Counted from the first letter of the stretch, positions 1 through 10,488 are shown. The stretch is DNA of 64,000 bases from Hyparrhenia diplandra (GCA_015847255.1 JADLZK010009293.1:124001-188000); one strand, 5' to 3'. The notes: generated by a model not told the origin, from the letters alone. Numbers and translations: made by a program.

Positions 1-960
1 AAAGTGATCTAGGCTAAACATTTTAGATCGTAGGATCAAAACAGGGTCGGATAGTTGGCTGAATGCTATAATGATGCAAAAGGAAATTACCGAGAACAGC
101 CCTACTACCTTCCTAAAGTTAGAATGACATGTTTTTTTATAAGTAGTGGAAGTAATAATTATGTGTTCTATGTTGATTGATTAGTTATTTGTAAGGGCTT
201 GTTCAGTCAATACTCTCTCAAGACTCAAAGAGGATTGTAGGGAATGATGGTGATTTTGATTTGTGAGTACATTTATTCAGCTCCAACCTGGTGTCTCACA
301 AGCTAGGTGCACGGAGGAGAGAGATGAAATACAAGGAGGTAAAAAATACGTTGGAGAGATGATACTAGCAAAGAATATGCAAGCTAGCACCTGTGGCATA
401 TTTTTGAACAGTTGCTTATATAATAGATAATTCTTTTTCTTCCTCCTTTGCATAGATAAGCCACTCAAGAAATGGAGGAGCTAAAATAAACTAAGATCCA
501 TTTTGATCCTTGGAATTGAATTCAATCTAATAATTATTATTTAGGCACAGATTATTTAAACTAATATGCATGTGTATTTAATAATTACAAGGAAGATACT
601 TATATATGTTGCATTTCTACTGTAAGGAAAAGAGTTAAAAGGGCATGCTACAAGTTGCTGTAGAAACATAGCGTGATGATCTATAGAATCAATTTTCACC
701 TCTCATATTATGAATTCAAGATAGGCTATATGTGAATTTGAGAAAGCTGTGGAAGTCAATTTACATTATGTACACTTTAATTCCTCCAAAATAAAAAGAG
801 ATACAAAACGCCCCCTAATTTGCAGTAAGCATGATGGTCTTATTTCTTTTGGTTCCTCTTGCTAGAGTTTCTAGGCAAACCAAACAACTGAGAATTTTTT
901 TCAGTATCCTAGGACACCTGCTTCATAGTACCAAGCAAAGCTTTTGCACCTCATCGACAC
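1..960. other. AT-rich flank without recognisable genes
   Basis: I find no convincing gene, RNA or repeat here. The short open frame at 277-468 (minus) has no recognisable domain and a composition typical of chance frames. The stretch lies downstream of the 3' end of the minus-strand resistance gene, so it is where missing LRR exons would be expected, but no leucine-rich repeat pattern is visible on either strand. Confidence 0.5.
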
Positions 961-1184
961 GAATATACACTAAAGTTGCGAATTGTCTTGTAGCCCAATG
1001 GTAGGATGGTACAGTGGGACGCTACCCACCAGAGTTCAAATCCTATGATTTACCGGCGTTATGCATTAAGTGTATTCATAGGGGTGGTGAGTGTGCGTGC
1101 GCTTGCGTTGTATTAAGTGTGCTCGGTCCTTATACATTTAGTGTGCGTTGTACTGTGTAATTTAAAAAAAGAATATACACTAAA
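961..1184 (+). mobile_element. tRNA-derived SINE with 14-bp target duplication
   Basis: A short non-coding element of about 196 bp (975-1170) is flanked by perfect 14-bp direct repeats GAATATACACTAAA at 961-974 and 1171-1184. Near its 5' end are an RNA polymerase III A-box-like motif (TAGCCCAATGG, about 991-1001) and a B-box-like motif (GAGTTCAAATCC, about 1032-1043), spaced as in a tRNA gene. It ends in TTTAAAAAAA. These are the hallmarks of a plant tRNA-derived SINE copied by LINE machinery. The intact duplication points to a fairly recent insertion. The family is uncertain; an Au-type SINE is possible. Confidence 0.85.
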
Positions 1185-1344
1185 TAATCCTTTTGTTTCA
1201 ATCCTCTCCGGTTGTCACCAAACCGAATAAGGACTAACGAAGTGGAAAGGTATAACCAAACCGGATACAGTGTAGCTCTCCTAATATAATAAATTATAAA
1301 AGGGAGGGAGCATGATGAATTGAATGCAGCAGTGACTCACCGAA

Positions 1345-1404
1345 GCTTCTTTGGCCCAAGCCGGCACTTCAGCCCAATCTGGCGCTTCAGCCCAAGCTGG
1401 CGCT
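1345..1404 (-). repeat. 18-bp tandem repeat at the end of the NLR frame
   Basis: About three copies of an 18-bp unit (for example GGCGCTTCAGCCCAAGCT) lie head to tail. Because 18 is a multiple of three, the minus strand reads as a repeating hexapeptide of the APAWAE/VPAWAK type, directly after the 'DHSLILRE' stretch of the NB-ARC. In related proteins the MHD motif follows soon after, so the repeat sits at the point where homology to NLRs is lost. Confidence 0.7.
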
Positions 1405-1819
1405 TCACGGAGAATAAGCGAATGGTCTATGAGCTTCCTGATACACGATGCGCCACGCTCACGTGTAGTGATACCGAGAGAAATCCACTGGTTAAGCAGG
1501 TCACGAGTGACCACACCGTGGCCCTTGCCCTTTGGGGGGAAGAGGAAGAAGGCACAGTAAGCTAAGGAAATCCATGATTCAGCTCCCAGATCGGGCACAC
1601 TCATCTTCAAGTGTGCAAACACGGTGGCACTGTGAGTGGGCAGCGAACAACGAGAAAGCCCTCCTCCAATATTCCAGACATCGTCTCTTATTAGACCTGG
1701 CCATTCTTTAGGATCCACGGACTGCAGGAAGCGCCCAAGAGCTTTCGCCGCTATTGGTATGCCTGAACACTTGCTTGCAATCTCACGGCCATCCATCTTT
1801 GATAATGCTACTCCTATTC

Positions 1820-2622
1820 CTAGCAAGTTTAGGACAGATATATTAGTATAACAGAGAAAAGATCATACCCATCGTCCTTTATTAGTTGTTGTAATTAATT
1901 ATAGCATTTACTACACAAGTTCAGATACATTGTTACAAAAGAGGGAGAAAGAGGGTTGCAGTCAATATCAATGGACATCGAGAAAAATACGTTAATAGGC
2001 CATTGATTCGTGGCTGTGTTTAGTTCCTAGCACATCATGCAAGATTCCAACAAGTTCCCAAAATTCTCATCACATCGAATCATTAAATGCACCAAAAAAC
2101 ACACATGTATGGAGTATGAAATGTAGGTAAAAAAAATAACTAATTGCATAGTTTAGATGTACGTTGCAAAGGCTAATCTTTTGAGCCTAGTTACCCCATA
2201 GTATGCGATAATATTATCACAAACAAATGAAAAGTGCTACGGTGCTTTTCACTTTTTAAGCTCTGATGCCAATTTCGAGGGGATCTAAACACACCCGTTG
2301 AATCTCCTAGATATTAATTTAGGGGGCTCATTGATTTTATTTGTAGACAAATTTTTAGGCCGTCCCAATGGTTAGCTATTTTGCTATCTAGGTGTGACAT
2401 AAGCGAGGAAAAGTAGGGAGAGAGAGTAGTCACAGCTACATGCAAATGGCTAGGCTATTTCCACGTAGCCCAAGAACATGTGAAAAGAAGCATGTGGGTC
2501 TAATAAAATAAAATAATCTTTGTTGTCTCTCACCTCCACATCAACCGACTACGTAGCTAGCACTATCTATTACCATTGCGGACGCCCTTATGCTATGAAT
2601 CTATTTATTCAAGAGATTGTAC
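1820..2622 (-). other. Predicted NLR intron 2 (hosts a MITE)
   Basis: This 803-bp interval lies between donor CTGCAG|GTACAA and acceptor TTGCTAG|GA, both read on the minus strand. Joining the exons completes a split glycine codon (phase 1) and keeps the NB-ARC frame across the junction from the RNBS-C side to the GLPLA-type motif. A 230-bp MITE lies inside near the donor end. The rest is AT-rich and has no coding pattern. Confidence 0.65.
2355..2590. mobile_element. MITE, Harbinger/Tourist-like, TSD TTA
   Basis: A 230-bp non-coding element (2358-2587) has imperfect terminal inverted repeats: GGCCGTCCCAATGG on the left and, read inward from the right, GGGCGTCCGCAATGG. The trinucleotide TTA flanks both ends (2355-2357 and 2588-2590). 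A 3-bp TTA duplication is typical of PIF/Harbinger MITEs. It lies wholly within the predicted second intron of the NLR, 36 bp from the donor site, so it need not damage the coding sequence. Confidence 0.72.
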
Positions 2623-3440
2623 CTGCAGCTGTGGCTTCAAGATCGAGGCCACTTGTTTGCTTGATTATCTCCCAGCACATGTCGTCACTGCAGGGATGCA
2701 GCCGGTACTCGGAAATCTCGCTGCAGCATGCAACGTACCGTGCCAAGTCTTCGCTCCACGTGGTGATTATCGCAATCACATGCTTGACATCATTCTGCAG
2801 GGATGCTAACAGTTTGTCAACATGGAGCGGTCCTGCTCCTGCTCTTCCACCAGGTTGTCCAAGACGAGGAGCAGCCGCTTCTCGGAAAACGCCAGCAGTC
2901 TGAAAATGTAAGCACCATATCCGGCCGCTTCAATCCCCACTTTCCCAAAGTAACAATAATATTGTTCGTACAAGCCCTGTATGATAGATTCTTCGATCTC
3001 CTCAATGTCCCACCCCTTGCGCATGTCGACCCAGACCTTGCAATATGCTCCGAAGGCGTCTTCGTCATGGAAGACCGATTTCACTAGTGTTGTCTTTCCG
3101 ACGCATGGGGGCCAAATATGGGGAGTATGGTAGCTGTATCAAACCTGCTACGTTTTTCTACATCACGATTAATGATGTCGATGATCCTCTGCTTGACACC
3201 ATCGTCCCTTTCCACCAGCACATTCCCAGTAACCCTGGACTCTGTTTCTTCTTGGCCACCAGTGGCACTACTACACGCTGGCTGCTCCGTGCAGGTGGCG
3301 AGAGGTAGCCCGGTGCTATATCCAAATTCCTTATAATACTGCTTCTTTAGCTTCTCTAGTTCTTGAGCAACAGTGTCAATGGTAGGAGCAATTCTGGCAG
3401 CTCGCCTAGTTCTTGGGAGGCAAGGGAGCCACCGTGCACA

Positions 3441-3967
3441 CTGCAAGCAAAGTATATATCAATACGGAGTACTATTTGTTGATGTGGTTTTATCACTCCT
3501 ATTCTCTACAATTAATCTATCTGCAATAAAAAAATTCTTAACTATAAAAGTTGTATAGTTTTTCAAGATCTATATATAACTATAGTTTTGGTCATGTCTT
3601 CATTCAAGTTTGTTTAAAAATTCAAATTTTTATTGTGCTAGAGACTGGCTCTAAATCTAGTCACCTCTAGTCCTCTACAAATCAATTTGTAGAGGTGGCT
3701 CTAGATCCATGCGTCTCAAAAGTAGTGGTATTTGTACATATACCACATTACCACAAAAAAATATCCGTCTTTCACAAAAGAAAATTTAAAAAATCTAAAG
3801 GTGACTCGTTTTTTGAAATGAATTTTTAAACGTTGATGTTGCTAAAATCGTTTATGTAGTACACATACTGAAGTCTCAACAGATAAGATACACATTTTTC
3901 ACTTGACTCCCATATAAGCATATGTACCAATAACCGGGGGGTGGGGTGGAGTAACACACATACGTAC
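3441..3967 (-). other. Predicted NLR intron 1
   Basis: This 527-bp AT-rich interval runs from donor CTG|GTACGT to acceptor TTTGCTTGCAG on the minus strand and separates the coiled-coil exon from the NB-ARC exon. Both junctions are phase 0, and the frame continues directly into a W-C-rich linker common in grass NLRs. No stop-free reading passes through the interval. An intron between CC and NB-ARC is common in grass NLR genes. Confidence 0.6.
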
Positions 3968-4330
3968 CAGTTTATCATCGTCGTCGATGCTGGAGTACTC
4001 AACTAGCAATTCCGTCCGAGCTACAGCCGTCATGTCGCAGGCGACCTCCTCGAGACGCAGCAACCAGTCCTTGATTTTCCTCTCCGCCTCCCCGATGGAC
4101 CGCGTGTTCACTTCCTTCACCACCCCAACGTCCTCCCTATTCTTCTTCTCCTCTCTGCTGGATGTCACCCACCGCATCTCTGCTTCATTCAGCACCTTCG
4201 AGATGGCATGCACCGCGTCTTTCATAGGCGCGGGCACGTCGGTGAAATCGCCGCTGTACGCCCACGCCATCTCCTGGCGCGCCGCATCGAAGGCTGCCGA
4301 GGCATGCATCACATCGCTGATCTGCGCCAT

Positions 4331-4640
4331 GGCTGCTGCTGTTATCCTAGCTCCTCTCCACTCCTTCGACAGCAGGCTACCTATCCTATCCTATCTAGGG
4401 ATGCCCTCAACTTACAGATCCGGCCAGCCTCGGTTTGGACTTTGAAGGATGACACATGACACCGCTAATTTCTTTTGCCTCTATACACGCAAGGCGCCAG
4501 CTGCCATCTGCCAGCACATGACCAAATGGCTTGTTTATTCCTTTGATCTCCTTTTTTTCTTAATAATCTCTTTGGGCGTCTGCTAGTGGTTACTGCCTCG
4601 TATATATCATATATAAAGGGCCACTAGCCCACTAGCATTA
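4331..4640 (-). promoter_or_regulatory. Likely 5' flank/promoter of the NLR gene
   Basis: This 310-bp stretch lies between the NLR start codon and the copia 5' LTR. A run of alternating TATA (about 4599-4618, plus strand TATATATCATATATAAAGGG) could supply a TATA box in either direction. No other element is recognisable. Because the copia element begins at 4641, any promoter sequence further upstream has been displaced by at least the length of the insertion. Confidence 0.35.
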
Positions 4641-5078
4641 TGTTGGCAGTCGCTCTCTGTAATCGTGACAGATCATGTATCCATTCTAGGTGCATTGTTA
4701 GCTCTTTTATTTTGAACATGTTTATGTATTCAACGCGTAGAATCGTGGGTAGTGGGGGAGACATGCACTCCACTGCGCCATGACCGCGTCATGTAACGGG
4801 CTCACCTCGCCGTGGCTGGCATGCCGTGCTTGTCGCATGGGCGACCGAGAATAACGGCGCACCACGCAGCTGGCAGCTGCGGCGGGGATGATCGAGTCGT
4901 GTACAAAGATCAATGAATGCATTGTGTGGAGGCTGCGCCATACGCAGTAAACCAAACCGTCTCTCTCGCTCTCATTCGCTCCAGCGCGCATCGCTTAGGG
5001 TTTTAGTGTCTTGCGGCCACCACCACCCCCGGCATCGCGCCGCCGCTGAGCTCGCCGTTCTTGAGCTCGGTTCCAACA
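4641..5078 (+). repeat. 5' LTR of the copia element
   Basis: A 438-bp sequence begins TGTTGG and ends CCAACA, the TG...CA boundaries and short inverted ends of LTRs. A Met-tRNA-type primer site follows two bases later. The last third contains a pyrimidine-rich leader (TCTCTCTCGCTCTCATTCGC) typical of the start of copia transcripts. The partner LTR is missing. Confidence 0.75.
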
Positions 5079-5079
5079 A

Positions 5080-5096
5080 TCTGGTATCAAAGCCGG
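5080..5096 (+). other. Primer-binding site, initiator Met tRNA
   Basis: TGGTATCAAAGCC at 5082-5094 matches the 3' end complement of plant initiator methionine tRNA (TGGTATCAGAGCC) with one difference. It sits just inside the 5' LTR and would prime minus-strand DNA synthesis. Confidence 0.85.
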
Positions 5097-5216
5097 TTTA
5101 TGCATTATAGTGGCTCAATGAGTCCCCCCACGTCGCCGCCCGAAGAAAATTGCCGTCCCTCGCCGCCAGACACCGGAGGAGGAGAAGATGGGAGACGGGT
5201 CGTCGAGCAGCCATGG

Positions 5217-6130
5217 CATGAAGGAGTCGTCGCTGATGTGGCCGATGCTAAAGCGGGACAACTACACTGAGTGGGCCGATCATGCAGTGCAACCTTGAGG
5301 CGTTGGAGATCTGGGAGGTGATCGACCCGGGTACCAATGTCAAGAGGGCGCACGATCGCCAGGCCATGAGCTCGCTGCTCCGCTCGGTGCCGAAGGAGAT
5401 GTGGCAGATGTTGGGCAGGCACAAGACCGTGTAGGAGGCTTGGGAAGTGGTGAGAACGATCGCGGCGTTGGTGCCGATCGGGTGAAGGAGGTTAACACCC
5501 GAAGATGATGAAGGAGTTCGAGAACATCGCGTTCAAGGACGGTGAATCGATCGATGAGTTTGCGATGAGGATCACTTCACGTGTAGTGAAGGAGGCTCGA
5601 GGAGGCGATCGAAGATGCGTGTAGTGAAGAATTTTTTGCGCGTCGTGCCAGCGCGATTCAACCAAGTTGTGGTGTCCATCGAGATGTTCAATGATTTGAA
5701 GAAACTCTCGGTGGATGACCTGGTGGGGCTCCTGAGGGCGGCAGAGGACCGTATTACCGACAACGTCGACCACATCGTCGACAAGGCCGGCCGCCTCCTG
5801 CTCGCGGAGGACGAGTGGCTGGAGAGAAACAAACACCGTTTCCACACCGGGAACAAGCAGTCCGGTGGGGGTTCCGGTGGAAACTCCGGGAAGGGCAAGG
5901 CGGTGCGTCGCCCGGAAGGGGTGCCTCCGGGTCGGTCAACCGACCTCCAAGGGCACGCCACGGAGGAAGGGCCGGTGTCGCAACTATGGCATCTACGGCC
6001 CTTTGGGGCGGAGGGCGCAAGCGGCCCAAGGAGAAGAAGAAGGAGGGAGGCCAGCCGGGGCGGAACATCGTCGTTGGCGGCGCTTAGTCAAGCCGGCGCA
6101 CTCATCATGTTGGCCCACGTGCGGCGTTGT
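5217..6130 (+). pseudogene. copia gag, decayed
   Basis: Gag forms the particle that houses reverse transcription. The start ATG at 5217 opens MKESSLMWPMLKRDNYTEWA, and a later stretch reads LEIWEVIDPG with SLLRSVPKEMW, the pattern of plant copia gag (DUF4219/UBN2 type). An in-frame TAG interrupts 'HKTV*EAWE' near 5431, and the frame shifts repeatedly after it. A stretch around 5615-5830 reads as the UBN2 C-terminal helices (DLVGLLRAAEDRI). A CCHC zinc knuckle, expected near 6000-6120, is not clearly readable. The basic, glycine-rich segment at 5860-6060 probably corresponds to the nucleic-acid-binding tail. Confidence 0.7.
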
Positions 6131-8682
6131 GCACGGGTCGCGGTGTGTCCACGGCGGAGAAGGTGATCCCGGTGGCATTCACGATGGTGTGTGGGTCACG
6201 GACACAGTGCGGTAACCACATGACCGGAATGCGCTTGGCACTCACACAACTCGACACCACTGTCAGGGGTTCTGTCAGGTTTTATAATGGATCGAGTGTC
6301 AAGATCGAAGGTATGGGCTCAGTAGTGATTCGGGATCAAAATTCAGGTCATAAAGTGCTTCTTGAAGTTTATTACATTCCTCAATTGAAAAGCAACATTG
6401 TTAGTTTGGGTCAGCTAGAGGAGAAAGGTTTTAAGTATGTGGGAGAAAATGGCGGTTAAGCTTGTTTATGATCGGGGAACACACTCTATTGATTTCTGCA
6501 CCTAGAATTGGCAATAAACTATGCTTGGCAAAATTTGGGTTGACACCACCGATCTGATTTTACTTGCTCAATCGATGATAGCTCTTGGCGTTGGCATGCT
6601 AGATATGGGCATCTTAATTTCAGATCCTTGAGTGATTTACATGCTAAGTCTATGGTTGATGGCCTACCAAGTGTTAAGAAAGTAGAAGGTGTGTGTGATG
6701 GCTGTGTTGCAGGTAAAAGCGGCATAGGAAGCCATTCCCTCATGTGTCAAGTTTGAGGAGAGAAAAGGTGTTGGGCTTGTACATGCTGATCTCTATGGAT
6801 GAGATAACTCCCTAAAAGCATAGGGGTTCCTCATATTTCCTTCTTGTGGTTGATGATCACAGTAGGTATATGTGGATTGAAATGCTTAAGTCCAAGGATC
6901 AGGCCCTTGAAAGTTTCAAGAAGATCAAGCAGAGAGCTGAGACTGAAAAGGGTGGCAAGTTAAAAGCTCTGAGGACAGATAGAGGTGGGGAGTTCAACTC
7001 CAATACATTCTCTATTTTCTCGCAGATGAAGGTGGGATAAAACACTACACTACAACTCCATATACTCCACAACAAAATAGTGTAGTGGAAAGAAGAAATC
7101 AGTCAGTTGTTGAGATGGCGGTGCCTCTATGAAAGCAATGCAAGTACCCTCGGTCTTTTGGGGTGAAGCGGTGAGGGGCTGCGGTTTACCATTTGAATAG
7201 GTCACCAACCAAAGCTCTTAACAATCGACCCCATATGAAGCTTGGCATGGTACAAAACCAAAGGTGAGTCATTTGAAAGTATTTGGTTGTCTGGCACATG
7301 TAAAGGTTGTAGCTCCTGGGATGAATAAACTATCTGACAGATCTAGCAAGATGATATTCATTGGCTATGAATCAGGCACAAAGGGTTACAGGCTCTTTGA
7401 TCCATCCACCAGCAGGCTAGTGGCTAGTAGAGATGGTATCTTCGAGGAGAATACACCATGGAATTGGAATAACACAATGTGCAGTGCAGACCAGCAAGTG
7501 GATGACACCTTCATAGTTCACTATGAGCTATCTGACCAAAATCCAACAACAGAAGGCAATGTTGATATCAGTGTAGGGAATGGTTTTTACGCGGATCGGG
7601 GGTGGTGCAGTTATGTTGATGCACCTAACTCTCCTATCACTCTAGGGACTAGTGGAGGCCAAGCTGTGACATATGCAACCCCACCAAGTCATAATTCAGA
7701 AGAAACATATGGTGGTCCATTGAGGTTCAGAACACTAACTGATATCATGGACTCAACTGAGGCTATGCAGAATTATGAGTATAGTGGAGTATGCCTGTTG
7801 GCAGCAGATGAGCCACTTGGAGTGGAAGATGCATTGGAAGATGACCTTTGGGTCAAGGCTATGGATTACGAACTGAAGTCAATTGAAGAAAACAACACTG
7901 GCAAGTATGGTATTACGCCAAAAGGGTCACAAAAGCAATAGGTTTGAGGTGGGTTTATAAGGTCAAGAGGGACCCTGATGGTAACATTGTCAAGCACAAA
8001 GCTAGACTTGTGGCAAAGGGCTATGCTCAGAGACAAGGAGTAGATTATGAGGAGGTGTTTGCTCATGTTGCTAGGCTAGAAACTGTCAGACTGATTCTAG
8101 CACTAGCTGCCAGTGAAAAATGGGAAGTGCATCATATGGATGTCAAATCTGCTTTTTGAATGGTGATTTATAGGAAGAAGTATATGTGCAACAACCTCCA
8201 GGCTTCCAAGATCCAAGGCAACCATGCAAGGAGCTAAGACTGAAGAAGGCCCTTTAATGTCTGAAACAAGCACCCAGGGCTTGGAATACAAAGTTGGATC
8301 AGGAACTTGTCAGGTTGGGTTTCTGTAGGAGTGAGGAGGAGCATGCAGTCTATAAGAAGGGCAATGGTGACTCACTGTTGTTGCTTGGAGTGTATGTTGA
8401 TGACCTCATCATCTGTGGGCCAAATGAAAAGAACATTCAGGTGTTTAAGCAATAGATGTGCAGGACTTTCGGCATGAGTGACTTGGGCACCTTTCGGTTA
8501 CTACCCAGGTATGGAAGTGAGGCAGAAGCCTGGTGAAATCACTCTCTATCAGAGAGCCTATGCTGAGAAAATTGTAGAGCAGTGTGGCTTGACAGGGTGC
8601 AATCCAGTGGATACACCCATGGAACAAAATTGCAAACTCTTACCTGGGAAACCTGAATTGGCCAAAGATGTTGTCGAACCGT
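6131..8682 (+). pseudogene. copia pol: protease, integrase, reverse transcriptase, decayed
   Basis: The protease site near 6195-6225 reads WVTDT then NHMTG, with the D-T-G-A core broken by an indel. A GAG-pre-integrase stretch follows (YIPQLKSNIVSLGQLEE, about 6370-6425). The integrase zinc-finger residues H, H, C, C are readable at about 6592-6720. Its catalytic centre is present: D in VVDDHSRYMW (6846), D in LRTDRGGEF (about 6980) and E in VVERRNQ (about 7085). Downstream are HLKVFGCLAHV and a long tether. The RT includes MRWVYKVKRDPDGNI (7944), HHMDVKSAF (about 8155, followed by a frameshift) and the YVDD active site (GVYVDDLIICG, about 8390). RNase H is missing. Several frames are needed to follow it. 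Confidence 0.85.
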
Positions 8683-9225
8683 AATCTCCAACAGTCCTCC
8701 GGGGTCGTCCCAGGAGGTAGATCGGTTCGGTGGGCAGTGCATGAGATCGAGATCTAGACGGTGATTCAGAGACACAAGACACACGATGTATCTAGGTTCG
8801 GGCCGTCGACGTGACGTAAAACCCTAGTCCTGCGCTCTGCTTGTATTATCTAGCTAGTTTACAACAGGTGTAAGCTAGCTATGCCTATGAATGATTAGGT
8901 GTCGAATGAGGGGGGGGTCCCTACCCGCCTTATATAGCCAGGGGTAGGGTTATAGATCAGAAAGTACGATCAAGATACGATCTGTTGCTAGATTTCGGGA
9001 TCGGAGTCTATCCTATCGAATCGTATCTTCGGGATATCCTCCAGCGCCGGCGGATCACGAGGCGGGATGACTTGAGCGCACGCCAAGTCACGGTTAGTCC
9101 TCCGAGAGGAGGTCGCGGGTGACCTCGAGGAGGTCGGAGGTAGAGGTCGAGGTCGGGGTCCGAGCTCGAGAGGTATTGATTAAAACGTCCCGGCCCCAAC
9201 TTTTATTCGGTCTCCCCAAGGAGTA
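8683..9225 (-). repeat. LTR-like fragment, probably minus orientation
   Basis: There is no coding potential. The stretch holds a string common in grass LTRs (CTAGGTTCGGGCCGTCGACG followed by AAAACCCTAGTCCTG). Read on the minus strand it has a TATA-like site (GGCTATATAAGGCGGG near 8928-8943). A purine-rich block (GAGGAGGTCGGAGGTAGAGG, 9127-9146) lies towards its right end. It separates the truncated copia from the truncated element A1, and neither of its ends can be placed precisely. It could be a solo or truncated LTR that caused both truncations. Confidence 0.45.
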
Positions 9226-9265
9226 CTAGTGGATGATTCTGATTGTTGAGGTATTGGCCATTCAT

Positions 9266-10488
9266 CTACTCCATATGCCCTTGATGGTCTAGGTTGCTCA
9301 AAACCAATAAATTCTTCATATCTTTGGAGTAAGGTGTGACAGGTTCTTGATAGTTAGGCTGTGGGTTTCTGGTGGGTCTAGATGAGCTTCTCCCAAAAGG
9401 TACTCCTTCTTCCTGCAAGTCAAAGACAAAGCTATCCACAACATACAACCCCAAAGAAGGGTTGGGTAAGACATATTCTTTAATGTAACCCTTATAAAAC
9501 ATAACATATTGGTCTCCATTCTTTTAAGCAGGTGAGCATGATTGAAAAATGCATAACCACCAACAAAACAAGGTTCAAAAATATATTCAATGGTAGCATT
9601 TTGCAACAAACCAATGTTAGTAGCAATACGAGTAATCCAAGATGTGCAAGAAATATTTCCTCTCTTCAAACTAGGCATGACAATCAATGAGTAACCAAAA
9701 ATTTGTGAGGGAAACTTTAATCTTTCTAATCATGGCATACATCAACTTCAATTCCTCTATTCTAGCAATTCTAAGCTCATCTCTAGGAAACAAAGTTATT
9801 GTCATCCACCTATGCAAGAATCTCAAAGTGGGATGGTGGATTTCATCGGTCAAGGCTTCTTTCTTGCTTTCAAAACTATGCTAGAAATGTCTAGCCAAAA
9901 GTTATCTCTATCAAAGTCTCTCAAAGCTAGATCAACATCAACATGGCAATATTCGGAAAACCTAACATTTGACTAAGTTGCATCCAATTCACAGAAAAAT
10001 GATTTGTTAAACATTCTAAAAGACACTCCATGTTCTAGTAACTCTAGGGTGCACAAAAATTCAAGTGTGAGTAGCCTACACCCCCTTTCATTTATCTCCC
10101 AAGCATCATCCCAACCTATGCTCCTAAACACTTCATTAAACTCTACATCCATACCGGTAGAAGCAAGCAAATCGGGGTCAATAATGGGTGTCATGACAAA
10201 CTCTTTGTCCTTAAGTTTCCTATGCTTGGCCTTCTCTTCATCACTAAGAAAATGGATAATATTCAAGAGAGAAAGAGGCTCACCATGGGATTGTCGAGAT
10301 GAAGATCCTCCTATGGAAGGTCTTGGTGAATCAAGGTCCATCTCGGAGTGTGCTTGGTGTGAGCTTCCTCTTGATCTACTTCTTGTCACCATGGATGAGA
10401 AGGATTTCCAACCCTTCATGGTTGCCTTGCTGCAAGAAATCTCTCCACAAAAACTAGAGGAAAGGTGAGGATTAGAGAAAATAAGCAA
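9266..10488 (-). pseudogene. A1 downstream ORF (Athila ORF-1-like), frameshifted
   Basis: The protein starts with a basic, serine-rich stretch (MVTRSRSRGSSHQ, about 10390) and continues into a conserved core: IIDPDLLASTGMD, FRSIGWDD, LLTLEFLCTLELLEHGVSFR. After frameshifts near 9970 and 9670 it reads HHPTLRFLHRWM/LFPRDELR and then CTSWITRIATNIGLLQ. The same blocks occur in order in element B (23516-25020). Function is unknown; similar proteins are annotated only as retrotransposon ORFs. A start at either the MKGW or MVTRS methionine is possible. Conservation of the core in two divergent elements argues that it was selected. Confidence 0.65.

Larger units (their letters stand above)
1281..4330 (-). 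pseudogene. CC-NB-ARC resistance-type (NLR) gene, frameshifted and lacking the LRR
   Basis: NLRs are cytoplasmic or nuclear immune receptors in which an N-terminal coiled coil signals, an ATP-binding NB-ARC switches, and an LRR senses. Three exons fit well. Exon 1 (4330-3968) is the coiled coil, starting MAQISDVMHA with charged helices (KIKDWLLRLEEVACD), and ends at a donor CTG|GTACGT. Exon 2 (3440-2623) follows an acceptor TTGCTTGCAG. It holds the linker, the P-loop GPPCVGKTT (about 3075-3100), kinase-2 (RLLLVLDNL, about 2850-2880) and an RNBS-B-like stretch, and ends CTGCAG|GTACAA. Exon 3 (1819-1281) follows TTGCTAG. It carries a GLPLA-type motif (CSGIPIAAKALG) and an RNBS-D/QWISLG stretch. 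All splice phases agree if two single bases are missing in exon 2, one before the P-loop and one after kinase-2. The reading ends just where MHD should begin, in an alanine/tryptophan repeat, and no LRR follows. A remote LRR exon left of position 1 cannot be excluded. The class call is firm; the pseudogene call depends on base accuracy. Confidence 0.82.
4641..8682 (+). mobile_element. Ty1/copia retrotransposon, 5' LTR to truncated RNase H
   Basis: The order is LTR (4641-5078), initiator-Met PBS, gag, protease, integrase, reverse transcriptase. Integrase before RT is the copia order. Homology stops at about 8682 in the middle of the copia RT/RNase H connection (TPMEQNCKLL then AKDVVE), where an unrelated LTR-like sequence begins. 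No 3' LTR is present, so no TSD can be checked; the five bases before the LTR are CATTA. Frameshifts and stops run throughout, so this copy cannot make a working polyprotein as written. The LTR starts 311 bp from the NLR start codon. Confidence 0.85.

Noticed and set aside
991..1043. A possible tRNA gene
   Set aside because: The A and B boxes are present, but no acceptor stem or full cloverleaf can be formed, and the flanking 14-bp duplications and A-rich tail identify a SINE.
2520..2903. 127-codon plus-strand frame
   Set aside because: It is antisense to the NLR NB-ARC exon and the MITE; the minus-strand reading carries recognisable NLR motifs.
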